28,677 nucleotides of DNA, taken from positions 1-28,677 of the forward strand of contig JAHZHG010000005.1 in NCBI GenBank assembly GCA_019420425.1. Direction: 5' to 3'. This document shows, one piece after another, positions 7,581 through 15,238 of this stretch (positions are counted from its first letter, which is position 1; each line of letters opens with the position of its first letter). Position numbers and translations under genes: made by a program. Under the pieces are notes generated by a model, which worked only from the letters and a program-made list of their open reading frames with translations, was not told the origin of the DNA and made no database searches. This DNA comes from Clostridiales bacterium. Lineage in GTDB: Bacteria > Bacillota > Clostridia > Lachnospirales > Lachnospiraceae.

Positions 7581-8702
7581 ATGGAAGACCCGAGAATCCG
7601 CAAATTTGCGAAATTTATCATTCAGAAATCGGTGGGGCTGGCTGCGGGAGACAAAATCCTGATCGAGCTGCACGGCGATCCCATGGCCGCCCCGCTGGCC
7701 AAGGCCATGATCGAGGAGGCATATGCCATCGGCGGAAAGCCCTATTTTCAGAAGTTTGATTATGAGCTGGAAGCAGCCGTGCTCAAGGGCGCCAGCGAGG
7801 AGCATATGAAAAACATTGCGTCTTATGAGATCAAACGGATGAAGGACATGGATGCCTACGTGGATATCCGTGCGTCCAAAAACATCCATGAGTGGAACGA
7901 TGTGCCGAAGGATAAGATGGCCATTTACAATAAGGAATACTGGGGCCCGATTCACCTGTCCGAGCGGTGCAACCACACGAAATGGACGGTTATCCGATAC
8001 CCGAATGCGGCCATGGCCCAGCTGGCCTGCATGTCCACTGAACAGTATGAGGATTTTTATTTCAACGCTTGCCTGGTAGACTATGACAAGATGGGCCGGT
8101 CCATGAGGCCGCTGGCAGAGCTGATGGAGCGGACAGATAAAGTACATATCGTCGGCCCGAAAACCGACCTGACCTTTTCCATCAAGGGAATCCCGGTAAT
8201 TAGCTCAAACGGCGGAAACAACATCCCCGACGGAGAGGTGCTCACCGCCCCGGTAAAGGATTCCGTGAATGGGTTTATCTATTACAACGTACCCTCGCCC
8301 TATGGCGGAGAGGTGTTCCGGGATGTGCGTCTGGAGTTTAAGGATGGAAAGATCGTAGACGCCACATCCAACCTGACCGGAAAAATGAATCAGATTCTGG
8401 ATACCGATGAGGGGGCCAGGTATGTGGGTGAATTTGCCATCGGCGTAAATCCGATCATTACCTCGCCGATGCTGGATATTCTCTTTGATGAAAAGATGGC
8501 GGGCAGCTTCCACTTTACGCCGGGCAATTCCTACGACAATGCGAGCAACGGCAACCATTCCGCTCAGCACTGGGATCTGATTTCCCTGCAGACGCCGGAG
8601 TGGGGCGGCGGAGAGATCTGGTTTGACGATGTGCTGATCCGCAGGGACGGCCGGTTTGTGCCGGAGGAGCTGTCCTGCCTGAATCCGGAAAACCTGCTGT
8701 AG
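7581..8702 (+). CDS. M29 family metallo-aminopeptidase, paralogue 1
   Basis: This 373-residue cytoplasmic enzyme should remove N-terminal residues from peptides using a two-metal centre. The family's ligands can be placed: Glu219 in IPDGE, Glu284 in YVGEFAIG, His in FHFTPG with a Tyr seven residues later, and His-x-Asp in QHWDL. ATG 7581 is preferred over 7521 and 7569 because GGAGG sits six bases before it and the protein then begins MEDPRIRKFAK, aligning with the next gene from residue 1. The two proteins have the same length and align without gaps at roughly 60-65% identity by eye. The length is shorter than classical AmpS/AmpT enzymes (just over 400 residues). Tandem position and the peptide importer upstream indicate a role in peptide catabolism. 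Confidence 0.88.
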   Translation: MEDPRIRKFAKFIIQKSVGLAAGDKILIELHGDPMAAPLAKAMIEEAYAIGGKPYFQKFDYELEAAVLKGASEEHMKNIASYEIKRMKDMDAYVDIRASKNIHEWNDVPKDKMAIYNKEYWGPIHLSERCNHTKWTVIRYPNAAMAQLACMSTEQYEDFYFNACLVDYDKMGRSMRPLAELMERTDKVHIVGPKTDLTFSIKGIPVISSNGGNNIPDGEVLTAPVKDSVNGFIYYNVPSPYGGEVFRDVRLEFKDGKIVDATSNLTGKMNQILDTDEGARYVGEFAIGVNPIITSPMLDILFDEKMAGSFHFTPGNSYDNASNGNHSAQHWDLISLQTPEWGGGEIWFDDVLIRRDGRFVPEELSCLNPENLL

Positions 8703-8728
8703 AGCTGTGGGAAAGGAAGGAAAATAAG

Positions 8729-9850
8729 ATGGAAGATATCAGAATCCGCAGATTTGCGCAATTTTTGATCAATAAGGCGGTATATCTGCAAAAGGGAGAA
8801 AAGGTACTGATCGAGCTGCACGGCGATCCCGATGCCCAGCCGTTGGTGAAAGCGCTGGTGGAGGAGGCGTACAAGGCAGGCGGAGAGCCGTATGTACACC
8901 AGTTTGACTACCAGCTGTTTGGCGCACTGATCGCAGGAGCGGATGACGCCCATATGGAAGCGATTACCTCCTATGAGCTGGATCGAATGAAAAACATGGA
9001 CGCGTATATTGACGTGCGCGCCGCGGAAAATATTCACGAGTGGGACAACCTGCCGCCTGCCCGGCAGGATGTGTATAACCGGAAGTACTGGGGGCCGCTG
9101 CATTTGTCCCAGCGGTGCAATCACACGAAATGGGCGGTAATGCGTTATCCCAACAGCTCTATGGCCCAGCTGGCCGGCATGTCCACCGGAGAGTTTGAGG
9201 ATTATTATTTCAAGGCCTGCCTGGTGGATTACGATAAGATGGCAAAGGCTATGGATCCGCTGGTGAAGCTGATGGAGCGGACGGATAAGGTACACATCGT
9301 CGGCCCCGGAACCGATCTGACCTTTTCCATCAAGGGAATCGGCGTATGGCCCTGGCATGGGCAGTGCAACATTCCCGACGGAGAGGTTTCCACAGCGCCG
9401 GTGAAGGATTCCGTAAACGGAGTGATCCACTATAATATTCCGTCCCCATACAACGGAGCGGTTTATTCGGACGTTACCCTGACCTTCAGGGACGGAAAGG
9501 TCGTTAAGGCCGATTCCAACCTGCCGGACAGAATGGATGAAATCTTTGATACCGACGAAGGAGCCAGATACGTGGGCGAGTTTGCCATCGGCTGTAATCC
9601 CTACGTGACCCGGCCGATCTGCGATATTTTGTTTGATGAAAAAATGGTGGGGAGCTTCCACTTCACGCCGGGCAATTCCTACGAGCGGAACGAAAACGGC
9701 AATCACTCTGCCCAGCACTGGGATCTGATCTGCTGCCAGCTGCCGGAGTACGGCGGCGGAGAGATCTGGTTTGATGATGTGCTGATCCGTAAGGACGGCC
9801 GGTTTATCCTGCCGGAGCTGGAGGCGCTGAATCCGGAGAACCTGATGTAG
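8729..9850 (+). CDS. M29 family metallo-aminopeptidase, paralogue 2
   Basis: This 373-residue paralogue lies 26 bases after the first copy. Expected metal ligands are Glu219 (IPDGE), Glu284 (GEFAIG), His311 (FHFT), His330 and Asp332 (QHWD), with Tyr318 as the likely catalytic tyrosine. AAGGAAGG precedes ATG 8729. Differences from paralogue 1 gather in the region just before IPDGE (VISSNGGN versus VWPWHGQC) and in parts of the N-terminal domain, which may change substrate preference. The strong hairpin at 9863 closes the pair. Whether the two work as separate homodimers or a mixed dimer cannot be told. Confidence 0.88.
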   Translation: MEDIRIRRFAQFLINKAVYLQKGEKVLIELHGDPDAQPLVKALVEEAYKAGGEPYVHQFDYQLFGALIAGADDAHMEAITSYELDRMKNMDAYIDVRAAENIHEWDNLPPARQDVYNRKYWGPLHLSQRCNHTKWAVMRYPNSSMAQLAGMSTGEFEDYYFKACLVDYDKMAKAMDPLVKLMERTDKVHIVGPGTDLTFSIKGIGVWPWHGQCNIPDGEVSTAPVKDSVNGVIHYNIPSPYNGAVYSDVTLTFRDGKVVKADSNLPDRMDEIFDTDEGARYVGEFAIGCNPYVTRPICDILFDEKMVGSFHFTPGNSYERNENGNHSAQHWDLICCQLPEYGGGEIWFDDVLIRKDGRFILPELEALNPENLM

Positions 9851-9862
9851 CGATAGAAATTT

Positions 9863-9893
9863 GGTCCGGTTTCTTTCGGGAAACCGGACCTTT
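9863..9893 (+). terminator. Strong hairpin after the M29 pair
   Basis: GGTCCGGTTTC (9863-9873) pairs perfectly over 11 bp with GAAACCGGACC (9880-9890), with a six-base loop. Only three Ts follow, so termination may be partial. The next gene's ribosome site begins about nine bases later and no separate promoter fits between, so read-through probably expresses the acetyltransferase. Confidence 0.65.
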
Positions 9894-9912
9894 GACCATA
9901 AGGAGAAAACCA

Positions 9913-10461
9913 ATGATCTATCCGGAACGGGAAATTCAATTAAAAAATGGAAGGACTGCCGTATTGAGAAGCCCGGGAGCGGCAGATGCCGAGGCTATGG
10001 TGAATTATATGATTGCCATGTCCGCGGAGACAGAATTTGTGGGCAGATACCCTGAAGAAATCCGGGAGACGCCGGAACACGAAGCAGAGTTCCTGGAAAA
10101 GAACAGAGAAAGTAAAAACAGCATTCAGATCTCCGCCTTTGTGGACGGCTGCCTGGCGGCCAACGCCAGCATAAGCCCCTTCAGCGAACGGATGAAGCTG
10201 CGCCACCGGGCAGATTTCGGCATTGCCGTGCTGGAGCCGTACTGGGGCCTGGGACTTGGAAATGAGCTGACCTTTGCCTGCATAGACATGGCCAGAGAAA
10301 TGGGCTTTACCCAGGTGGAGCTAAGCCTGCTGGCCACAAACGAAAAAGGCCTGAACCTGTACCGCAAGGCCGGTTTTACGCTTTGGGGAAGACTGGAGAA
10401 AGGATTCCGCCTGAAAAGCGGCGCGTATGAGGCGGAATTGTATATGGTGAAGTACTTATGA
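9913..10461 (+). CDS. GNAT family N-acetyltransferase
   Basis: This 182-residue protein moves an acetyl group from acetyl-CoA to an amine; the substrate is unknown. The GNAT core is complete: the beta-4 strand FGIAVLEPYW (102-111) followed by the pyrophosphate-binding loop GLGLG (112-116), then a helix and the C-terminal ATNEKGLNLYRKAGF segment that closes the fold. ATG 9913 was chosen over TTG 9892 because AAGGAG lies eight bases before it. Its stop overlaps the next gene's start by four bases (ATGA). It resembles the generic RimJ/YhhY-like group; no resistance or ribosomal role can be claimed. Confidence 0.88.
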   Translation: MIYPEREIQLKNGRTAVLRSPGAADAEAMVNYMIAMSAETEFVGRYPEEIRETPEHEAEFLEKNRESKNSIQISAFVDGCLAANASISPFSERMKLRHRADFGIAVLEPYWGLGLGNELTFACIDMAREMGFTQVELSLLATNEKGLNLYRKAGFTLWGRLEKGFRLKSGAYEAELYMVKYL

Positions 10462-10832
10462 CGATGGCCGAGCTGCAATTTTTTGACCGTATGCCGCAGG
10501 CATTGCCCCTGTACGAAGCTTTTGCAGAAAAGCTTAGGGAAAGGTATCCGGCCGTGGGAATAAAAATCCAGAAAACGCAGATTTCATTTTTCAATAAATA
10601 CGGCTTTGCCTTTGTATCCCTGCCGGTCCGCAGAAGGAAGGGATGGCCGGAGGTATGTATAATTGTCACGTTTGGACTGGGACACCGGGTGGAGTCTCCG
10701 CGGATTTTCCAGGCGGTGGAGCCTTATCCGAACCGGTGGACGCATCATGTGATTATACAGAGTGCAGAGGAAATTGACGAGGAGCTTATGGGCTGGGTTC
10801 AGGCAGCTTATGCTTTTGCACAGAATAAGTAA
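10458..10832 (+). CDS. DUF5655-like small protein
   Basis: This 124-residue protein starts in a four-base ATGA overlap with the acetyltransferase, so translation is coupled. It resembles the DUF5655 family: an N-terminal helix ending in LRERYPAVGIKIQKTQISF, a strand with FAFVSLP, a central IIVTFGL strand, NRWTHHVIIQSAEEID, and a closing DEELMGWVQAAYAFA helix. No catalytic motif or membrane segment is seen, and its biochemical role is unknown. In this family the domain often stands alone or at the end of larger proteins. Family assignment is from memory of the pattern and is moderately sure. Confidence 0.7.
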   Translation: MTMAELQFFDRMPQALPLYEAFAEKLRERYPAVGIKIQKTQISFFNKYGFAFVSLPVRRRKGWPEVCIIVTFGLGHRVESPRIFQAVEPYPNRWTHHVIIQSAEEIDEELMGWVQAAYAFAQNK

Positions 10833-10851
10833 GCGGTGAAGGAGATATACA

Positions 10852-11751
10852 ATGGCAGTGAATCTGGATTATTACCGTATTTTTTATTATGTGGCGAAAT
10901 ACCAGAATTTTACGCGGGCAGCCCACGTGCTGGTATCCAGCCAGCCTTCCGTGACACGGAGTATGCAGAATCTGGAGCACGAGCTGGGCTGCCGGCTGTT
11001 TATCCGGTCGAAGCGGGGCGTTACGCTGACCCCGGAGGGAGAGCTGCTTTATGAGCGTGTGGCGCCGGCATATGAGAGTATTCTGCGGGGAGAGCAGGAG
11101 CTTAGCGGTGCGGTAGGGCTGAAAAGCGGTTCGGTTTCCATAGGTGCGACGGAGACGGCTCTGCACTGCTTCCTTCTGGACAAGCTGAATGAATTCCACA
11201 GCGAATACCCGGGAGTCCGGCTGAAAATCACCAACAACTCCACGCCTCTGGCGGTGGGGGATCTGCTGGCCGGACGTACCGATATGGCGGTGGTCACCAC
11301 CCCGGCGAGACTGCCGTCTACCGTAAAGACCACGCGGGTAAAATCATTTTCCGATATTCTGGTGGCAGGCCGGAGGTTTTCCCAGCTTCAGGACGTTCCC
11401 TGTCATTTGTCCGAGCTTTCCGAGTATCCGCTGGTGAGCCTGCTTGAGGGGACGATGACCTATTCCTACTATGAAGAGCTGTATGCGGGACTGGGTCTGG
11501 AGTACCGTCCGGATATTGAGCTGGCCACTGCCGACATGATCCTGCCGGTGATTATGAAGGATCTGGGAATCGGCTTTGTGCCGGAGGAGCTGGCGGCGCC
11601 TGCACTGGAAAAGGGAGAGGTGATCGCCGTACAGCTGGCGGAAAGCCTGCCCAAAAGAGATATCTGTCTGATCCGCGATCCCAGAAGGCCGCTGGGAACG
11701 GCGGCGCGGGAGCTGCTGCGGATGATCCGCATGGACTGCGAGGGAGAATAA
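10852..11751 (+). CDS. LysR family transcriptional regulator
   Basis: This 299-residue protein has the LysR N-terminal winged helix-turn-helix (about 5-62, with FTRAAHVLVSSQPSVTRSMQNLE as the recognition region) and a two-lobed effector domain (about 90-295) containing GDLLAGRTDMAVV and the MILPVIMKDLGIGFVPEE hinge region. AAGGAG lies eight bases before ATG 10852. It sits 19 bases after the DUF5655-like gene and converges on the MATE gene, whose stop is 18 bases away. LysR regulators usually control a divergent neighbour; here no gene is divergent from it, so its target may be its own transcript or a distant gene. The effector is unknown. Confidence 0.92.
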   Translation: MAVNLDYYRIFYYVAKYQNFTRAAHVLVSSQPSVTRSMQNLEHELGCRLFIRSKRGVTLTPEGELLYERVAPAYESILRGEQELSGAVGLKSGSVSIGATETALHCFLLDKLNEFHSEYPGVRLKITNNSTPLAVGDLLAGRTDMAVVTTPARLPSTVKTTRVKSFSDILVAGRRFSQLQDVPCHLSELSEYPLVSLLEGTMTYSYYEELYAGLGLEYRPDIELATADMILPVIMKDLGIGFVPEELAAPALEKGEVIAVQLAESLPKRDICLIRDPRRPLGTAARELLRMIRMDCEGE

Positions 11752-11769
11752 CCGGTCAGCTTCCCGGAA

Positions 11770-13101
11770 TCATTGGAGTCTGACGGATTTTCGATAGATG
11801 AAAAAAGCGATTGCCGCCGCAGCGCCTTCCGCAATCCAGAATGCGTTCCACACACCCACAGGGCCAAATGCCCGGCTTAACACAAATGCGGCGGGAATAA
11901 TCAGGATTACATACCGGAATAGGGAGATGGCCAGAGACGGCGTACCTTTGCCAAGCCCCTCCAAAGCGCCGGAGGAGGTTACAGATACGGAAGAGACAAT
12001 AAAACCGGCGCTGATGATGCGCAGGGCAGTCTGTCCGGCCGGGATCGTCTCCTGGTTTTCGGTAAACAGGCCGATGAGCCGGTCGGGAATGGCCAGGCAC
12101 AGCAGGGTTCCCAACGCCATAATGGCTGCGCTCATGCAGAGGGTCACCGAGTAAATCTGCTTTACCCGCTGATGCTCGCCTGCGCCGTAGTTATATCCGA
12201 TTAAGGGACGCATTCCCTGGATAATTCCATTGGCCGGCAGATAAAGAAAGGTCTGCAGCTTATAGTAAATCCCAAGGATTACCACATAAATCTGGGAATA
12301 TGCGGCCAAAATGGCATTCAGGGCAGAAATGAGCAGCGATGGCAGGGCGAGGTTCAGTATCGCCGGTATGCCAATCGAATAAAGCCGCAAATCGAGAGCC
12401 CTGTCCCGGACGAGAAAACGCCGGCCAAGCTTTACCCGGATGGGCAGGGTAAAATAAACCGTAAGATAGATGACCAGCGTAAACACCTGACCGATTCCGG
12501 TGGCCAGAGCCGCCCCCTTTATCCCCAGCGCAGGAAACGGGCCAAGCCCGAAAATCAGAAGAGGATCCAGGAGAATGTTTGCGACACATCCGCAGATCAG
12601 ACTGATCATCGTCACCTTCATATTACCCACAGACTGGAAAATTTTTTCAAAGGCAAGGCTCAGGGAAATAATCAGAGAGAACGAAAAAACAATGGTGGAA
12701 TACTGTATCCCCAGGTCAATGACCTGCGCTGAGGAGGTGAACATCCGCAGGAATGCAGGGATAACTGAGATGCTTCCAAGCATCATCAAAATTCCGTGTA
12801 CCGCGGACAGAACCAGGCCATGTGTAGCCGCCATATTGGCCTTTACCTCATCGTCCGCGCCCAGGTAAAAGGAAATCACTGCGGTGATTCCCACGCCAAA
12901 GCCGATAGCGGCCGCATTGATAAAGTTTTGGATGGGATAGACAAGGGACAGTGCAGTCATCGCGTCCTCGCTGATCTTCGCCACAAAGAGGCTGTCAACG
13001 ATATTATACAAAGAGTTGACAAGCATGGAAACTACCATCGGAAGGGCCATGGACGTGATCAGCGGCAGTACAGGCTTTTCTTTCATAAAGGTTTTATTCA
13101 T
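11770..13101 (-). CDS. MATE family multidrug/toxin exporter (MepA-like)
   Basis: This 443-residue membrane protein has about 12 helices in two MatE halves and exports organic cations or similar compounds using a sodium or proton gradient. Features seen are the first-helix pair with SLYNIVDSLFVA, the GFGVGITAVISFYLGA segment, and the second-half ILGIYYKLQTFLYLPANGIIQGMRPLIGYNYGA. The frame is open 70 codons upstream, but ATG at 13101 has AGGAGG nine bases before it and gives the normal MNKTFMKEKP start, so the upstream part is leader. It is the only minus-strand gene. A strong promoter and a leader terminator precede it, suggesting regulated read-through. The substrate is unknown. Confidence 0.9.
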   Translation of the reverse strand: MNKTFMKEKPVLPLITSMALPMVVSMLVNSLYNIVDSLFVAKISEDAMTALSLVYPIQNFINAAAIGFGVGITAVISFYLGADDEVKANMAATHGLVLSAVHGILMMLGSISVIPAFLRMFTSSAQVIDLGIQYSTIVFSFSLIISLSLAFEKIFQSVGNMKVTMISLICGCVANILLDPLLIFGLGPFPALGIKGAALATGIGQVFTLVIYLTVYFTLPIRVKLGRRFLVRDRALDLRLYSIGIPAILNLALPSLLISALNAILAAYSQIYVVILGIYYKLQTFLYLPANGIIQGMRPLIGYNYGAGEHQRVKQIYSVTLCMSAAIMALGTLLCLAIPDRLIGLFTENQETIPAGQTALRIISAGFIVSSVSVTSSGALEGLGKGTPSLAISLFRYVILIIPAAFVLSRAFGPVGVWNAFWIAEGAAAAIAFFIYRKSVRLQ

Positions 13102-13128
13102 CGGTTGATTCCTCCTGTTCATGATTAT

Positions 13129-13167
13129 AAAAAAAGCCACACAACTACCGGCAGGTAATTGTGTGGC
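13129..13167 (-). terminator. Leader terminator (attenuator) before the MATE gene
   Basis: On the minus strand GCCACACAA plus TACC pairs with GGTA plus TTGTGTGGC (13136-13167), a near-perfect 14-bp stem with a TGCC tetraloop and one wobble, followed by seven Us (13135-13129). It lies inside the 5' leader, between the promoter and the ribosome site, so it should stop transcription unless disrupted. The leader segment TGTGG (minus strand, 13195-13191) could pair with CCACA in the 5' arm (13166-13162) as an anti-terminator. The trigger is not identifiable. Confidence 0.7.
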
Positions 13168-13213
13168 GAAAATGGCTAATCCAGAAAAATCCACATCGGG
13201 TTTTACGCGTCCC

Positions 13214-13242
13214 ATTGTATCATCGGATACAGGCAATGTCAA
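13214..13242 (-). promoter_or_regulatory. Strong sigma-A promoter of the MATE gene
   Basis: Reading the minus strand, TTGACA (13242-13237) and TACAAT (13219-13214) are separated by exactly 17 bp, nearly full consensus. The start of transcription should fall near 13207, giving a leader of about 105 bases that contains the terminator hairpin. Confidence 0.8.
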
Positions 13243-13435
13243 GAGAGGCTTCGCATGGATGTTATCCGTGAGGGATTCAATCATTCGATTTTGATATTCT
13301 TCCTTTATCACCGATTTTTATCCTCATTTATTTCCTAAATATTATAATGCCTTTCATTAGATTTTAAAACCCCGCCGGATAAACACTCCCGCCGATTCTA
13401 CATATATTATAAAGAAAAGGGATAAGGAACTGAAT
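13243..13435. other. Intergenic space between the divergent MATE and 168-residue protein genes
   Basis: The two genes are 334 bases apart; 13102-13242 is the MATE leader and promoter. The rest is AT-rich. It holds a second possible minus-strand promoter (TTTTAA 13369-13364, TATAAT 13346-13341, 17 bp apart), the possible sporulation-type promoter at 13382-13409, and a ribosome site GGGATAAGG before 13436. No RNA gene or ORF of note was seen. Confidence 0.4.
13382..13409 (+). promoter_or_regulatory. Possible sigma-K/E-like sporulation promoter
   Basis: CATATATTA (13401-13409) fits the sigma-K -10 pattern CATAnnnTA, and AACA at 13382-13385 sits about 15-16 bases upstream, where the mACm -35 element is expected. 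The pattern is short and AT-rich, so chance is a real alternative. Confidence 0.25.
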
Positions 13436-13942
13436 ATGGACAATTTTTCCAGATATAATCAATTTTCCCCATATCCTCCGATGGCCGGCGGAATGGATAT
13501 GGCCGGAGGCGGAAATGGGATGCCGGCAGGATTTCCTATGCCGTTTTATCAGATGTTTGCGTATCCGCGGGCGCTGAGGGAGGAGCAGGAGAATGAACGG
13601 GACGCTCAGCGCATGATGGCGATGTACCCGGCGGTGGCGCGGGATGTGCAGCGGCTGGTGGAGGATGAATGCGACAAGATGGAGTACGACGGCAGTATGA
13701 TGTACGATGAGCAGCCGGATCAGCTGATGCTCCGGCAGATTGTACGCTCGATTTATGAGCAGATGAAGGAGCAGTATCCGGTGACAGAGGAAAATCAGCC
13801 GGATGAGGAACTGTCCATGCAGGAGGGCAGAAGAAGATACCCGCCGGATCAGAACTGGCTCAGCGACCTGATCAGCGTTATGCTGGGAAATGAAATGCAC
13901 AGGCGCAGATGCAGAAGGAGGCATTGCAGGCGGTTTTATTAA
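13436..13942 (+). CDS. Conserved Clostridia-type protein of unknown function, Met/Gly-rich start and Arg-rich tail
   Basis: This 168-residue protein has three parts. Residues 1 to about 45 are rich in Met, Gly, Pro and Tyr with no signal peptide. Residues about 46-120 are acidic and helical, with the segment AMYPAVARDVQRLVEDECDKMEYDGSMMYDE broken by a typical Clostridia pattern of paired Met and a DEQPD turn. The tail HRRRCRRRHCRRFY is strongly basic with two cysteines. I recall similar acidic middles in many Lachnospiraceae hypothetical proteins but know no function. The composition (Gly/Met/Tyr-rich head, Arg/Cys-rich tail) would suit a spore-coat or nucleic-acid-coating protein; this is speculation. 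GGGATAAGG precedes the ATG and a good terminator follows, so it is transcribed alone. Confidence 0.75.
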   Translation: MDNFSRYNQFSPYPPMAGGMDMAGGGNGMPAGFPMPFYQMFAYPRALREEQENERDAQRMMAMYPAVARDVQRLVEDECDKMEYDGSMMYDEQPDQLMLRQIVRSIYEQMKEQYPVTEENQPDEELSMQEGRRRYPPDQNWLSDLISVMLGNEMHRRRCRRRHCRRFY

Positions 13943-13956
13943 GGAGAATACAGGAG

Positions 13957-13987
13957 ACGGCAGGGAGTAAAATCTCTGCTGTTTTTT
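13957..13987 (+). terminator. Intrinsic terminator after the 168-residue protein gene
   Basis: ACGGCAGGGA (13957-13966) pairs with TCTCTGCTGT (13973-13982) with two G-T wobbles and a six-base loop, followed by a run of six Ts (13982-13987). Confidence 0.85.
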
Positions 13988-14082
13988 GTGATCCTTTTTT
14001 GCATTGGGCGGGAAAATAAAATTAAGAAAAATATTGGAACTAATCGACAAAAATAAAGATAATTTCTTGGTTACTATTTATA

Positions 14083-14122
14083 TTGAAAAAAAGTAGTATT
14101 CATGATATATATTTAGTATAAT
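14083..14122 (+). promoter_or_regulatory. Promoter region of the lacI-ribose operon
   Basis: TTGAAA (14083-14088) with TATATA (14106-14111) at 17-bp spacing is one candidate; a perfect TATAAT at 14117-14122 without a good -35 box is another. Both lie just before the first operator, so a bound repressor would cover the start site. Confidence 0.5.
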
Positions 14123-14135
14123 ATTTTTTATCTTG

Positions 14136-14153
14136 TAGGTAATCGATTAACTA
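14136..14153 (+). promoter_or_regulatory. LacI-family operator 1
   Basis: TAGGTAATCGATTAACTA is an 18-base near-palindrome centred on CG, the form bound by LacI/RbsR-type repressors. It begins 13 bases after the TATAAT box, at the expected transcription start. Confidence 0.75.
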
Positions 14154-14199
14154 AAGAAATACGATTCTTGGAAAGCAAAAGCGAAGGGCGAAATGCGCA

Positions 14200-14217
14200 T
14201 AGGTAAACGATTACCTA
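14200..14217 (+). promoter_or_regulatory. LacI-family operator 2
   Basis: TAGGTAAACGATTACCTA is an 18-base palindrome with one central-flank mismatch, sharing 16 of 18 bases with operator 1. It ends 21 bases before the regulator's ATG. The centres of the two sites are 64 bp apart, about six helical turns. Confidence 0.8.
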
Positions 14218-14238
14218 AAGCGAGAGCTGGAGGTTTTT

Positions 14239-15225
14239 ATGGTAACGATGAAAGATATTGCGGAGTATGCCGGAGTATCCACCGCTACAGTATCCAAGAT
14301 CATCAACGGGCAGGACAGACACATCAGCAGCGCGACCAGAGAGCGGGTACTGGCGCTGATTGATGAATACAATTATAAGCCCAATGCCCTGGCAAAGGGC
14401 CTGAAGGTGAAAAAGACGAATACCATCGGCTTTATTCTGCCGGATATCTCCAACCCGTTTTTCCCGGAGATTGCCCGGGGAATTGAGGATGTGGCGAAGA
14501 ATATGGGCTTTGCTGTTGTATTCTGTGATACGGATAATGACCCAAAGCGGGAGCGGGAGTGCTTTTCCTTTTTAAAGACCAAGATGGTGGACGGGCTGAT
14601 TTTTACAAAGGCGCTGCAGAAGAGTCAGTTCGAGGAATACCTGGCCAGCAGGATACCCATCGTTGTGGTTGACCGTAACGTAGAAGCAGAAAGCGAAAAG
14701 ATCGGCAGGGTGTTCATCGACACAAAATCTGCAATATTTGATTCTACCAGCTACCTGCTGGATAAGGGCTGCCGAACGATTGCCTTTATTTCGGCGGTGC
14801 GGGGGAATGTGCTTGACCGCTATGACGGCTACTGTGAGGCGCTGCAGAAGCATGGGCTTTCCGTCGATGAAGAGCTGGTTCACTGCGGGGACTATGATGT
14901 GGAAACGGGATATACGGGTACGAAAAAAATTCTCTCCGGACACAGGACGGTGGATGGAATCGTCTGCGGGAATGACCTGATTGCAGTGGGAGCCATCAAT
15001 GCGGCTCAGGAGCGGGGAATCCGCATACCGGAGGAGCTGAAGCTTATTGGTATGGACGATATCTATTTTTCCCGGTTCCTGTCCCCGCCATTGACGACAA
15101 TCAACCAGCCGGCTTACGAAATGGGCAGGGTTGCGGCGAAAATGCTGATCGATCACATTCTGGACGATGCGCCGCTTTTTTCCAAGGAACTGCAATATGA
15201 ACTGATTGTGCGGAATTCCGTATAG
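14239..15225 (+). CDS. rbsR: LacI family ribose-type transcriptional repressor (RbsR-like)
   Basis: This 328-residue repressor has the LacI helix-turn-helix at residues 4-24 (MKDIAEYAGVSTATVSK), the hinge helix NALAKGLK, and a periplasmic-binding-type effector domain with the markers GFILPDISNPFF, DGLIF, CGNDLIAVGA and LTTINQP. GGAGG lies seven bases before ATG 14239. Two palindromic operators sit in its own leader, so autoregulation is expected. Ribose as effector is inferred from the downstream pyranase, ribokinase and ABC importer genes. The next gene begins 13 bases after its stop. Confidence 0.88.
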   Translation: MVTMKDIAEYAGVSTATVSKIINGQDRHISSATRERVLALIDEYNYKPNALAKGLKVKKTNTIGFILPDISNPFFPEIARGIEDVAKNMGFAVVFCDTDNDPKRERECFSFLKTKMVDGLIFTKALQKSQFEEYLASRIPIVVVDRNVEAESEKIGRVFIDTKSAIFDSTSYLLDKGCRTIAFISAVRGNVLDRYDGYCEALQKHGLSVDEELVHCGDYDVETGYTGTKKILSGHRTVDGIVCGNDLIAVGAINAAQERGIRIPEELKLIGMDDIYFSRFLSPPLTTINQPAYEMGRVAAKMLIDHILDDAPLFSKELQYELIVRNSV

Positions 15226-15238
15226 AAAGGGTGGGATT

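Noticed and set aside
8564..9913. 449-codon minus-strand ORF opposite the second M29 gene
   Set aside because: It is antisense to a well-supported enzyme, and a similar open frame appears opposite other M29 copies. This is explained by codon bias.
13129..13230. Guanidine-IV (mepA-type) riboswitch before the MATE gene
   Set aside because: MATE context and a GGGACG...CCC hairpin made it tempting, but the near-consensus promoter puts the transcript start inside that hairpin, so its 5' arm would not be in the RNA. I kept only the attenuator call.
13243..13311. N-terminal extension of the MATE protein to 13311
   Set aside because: The extra 70 codons cover the promoter and leader terminator, and AGGAGG sits correctly before 13101.
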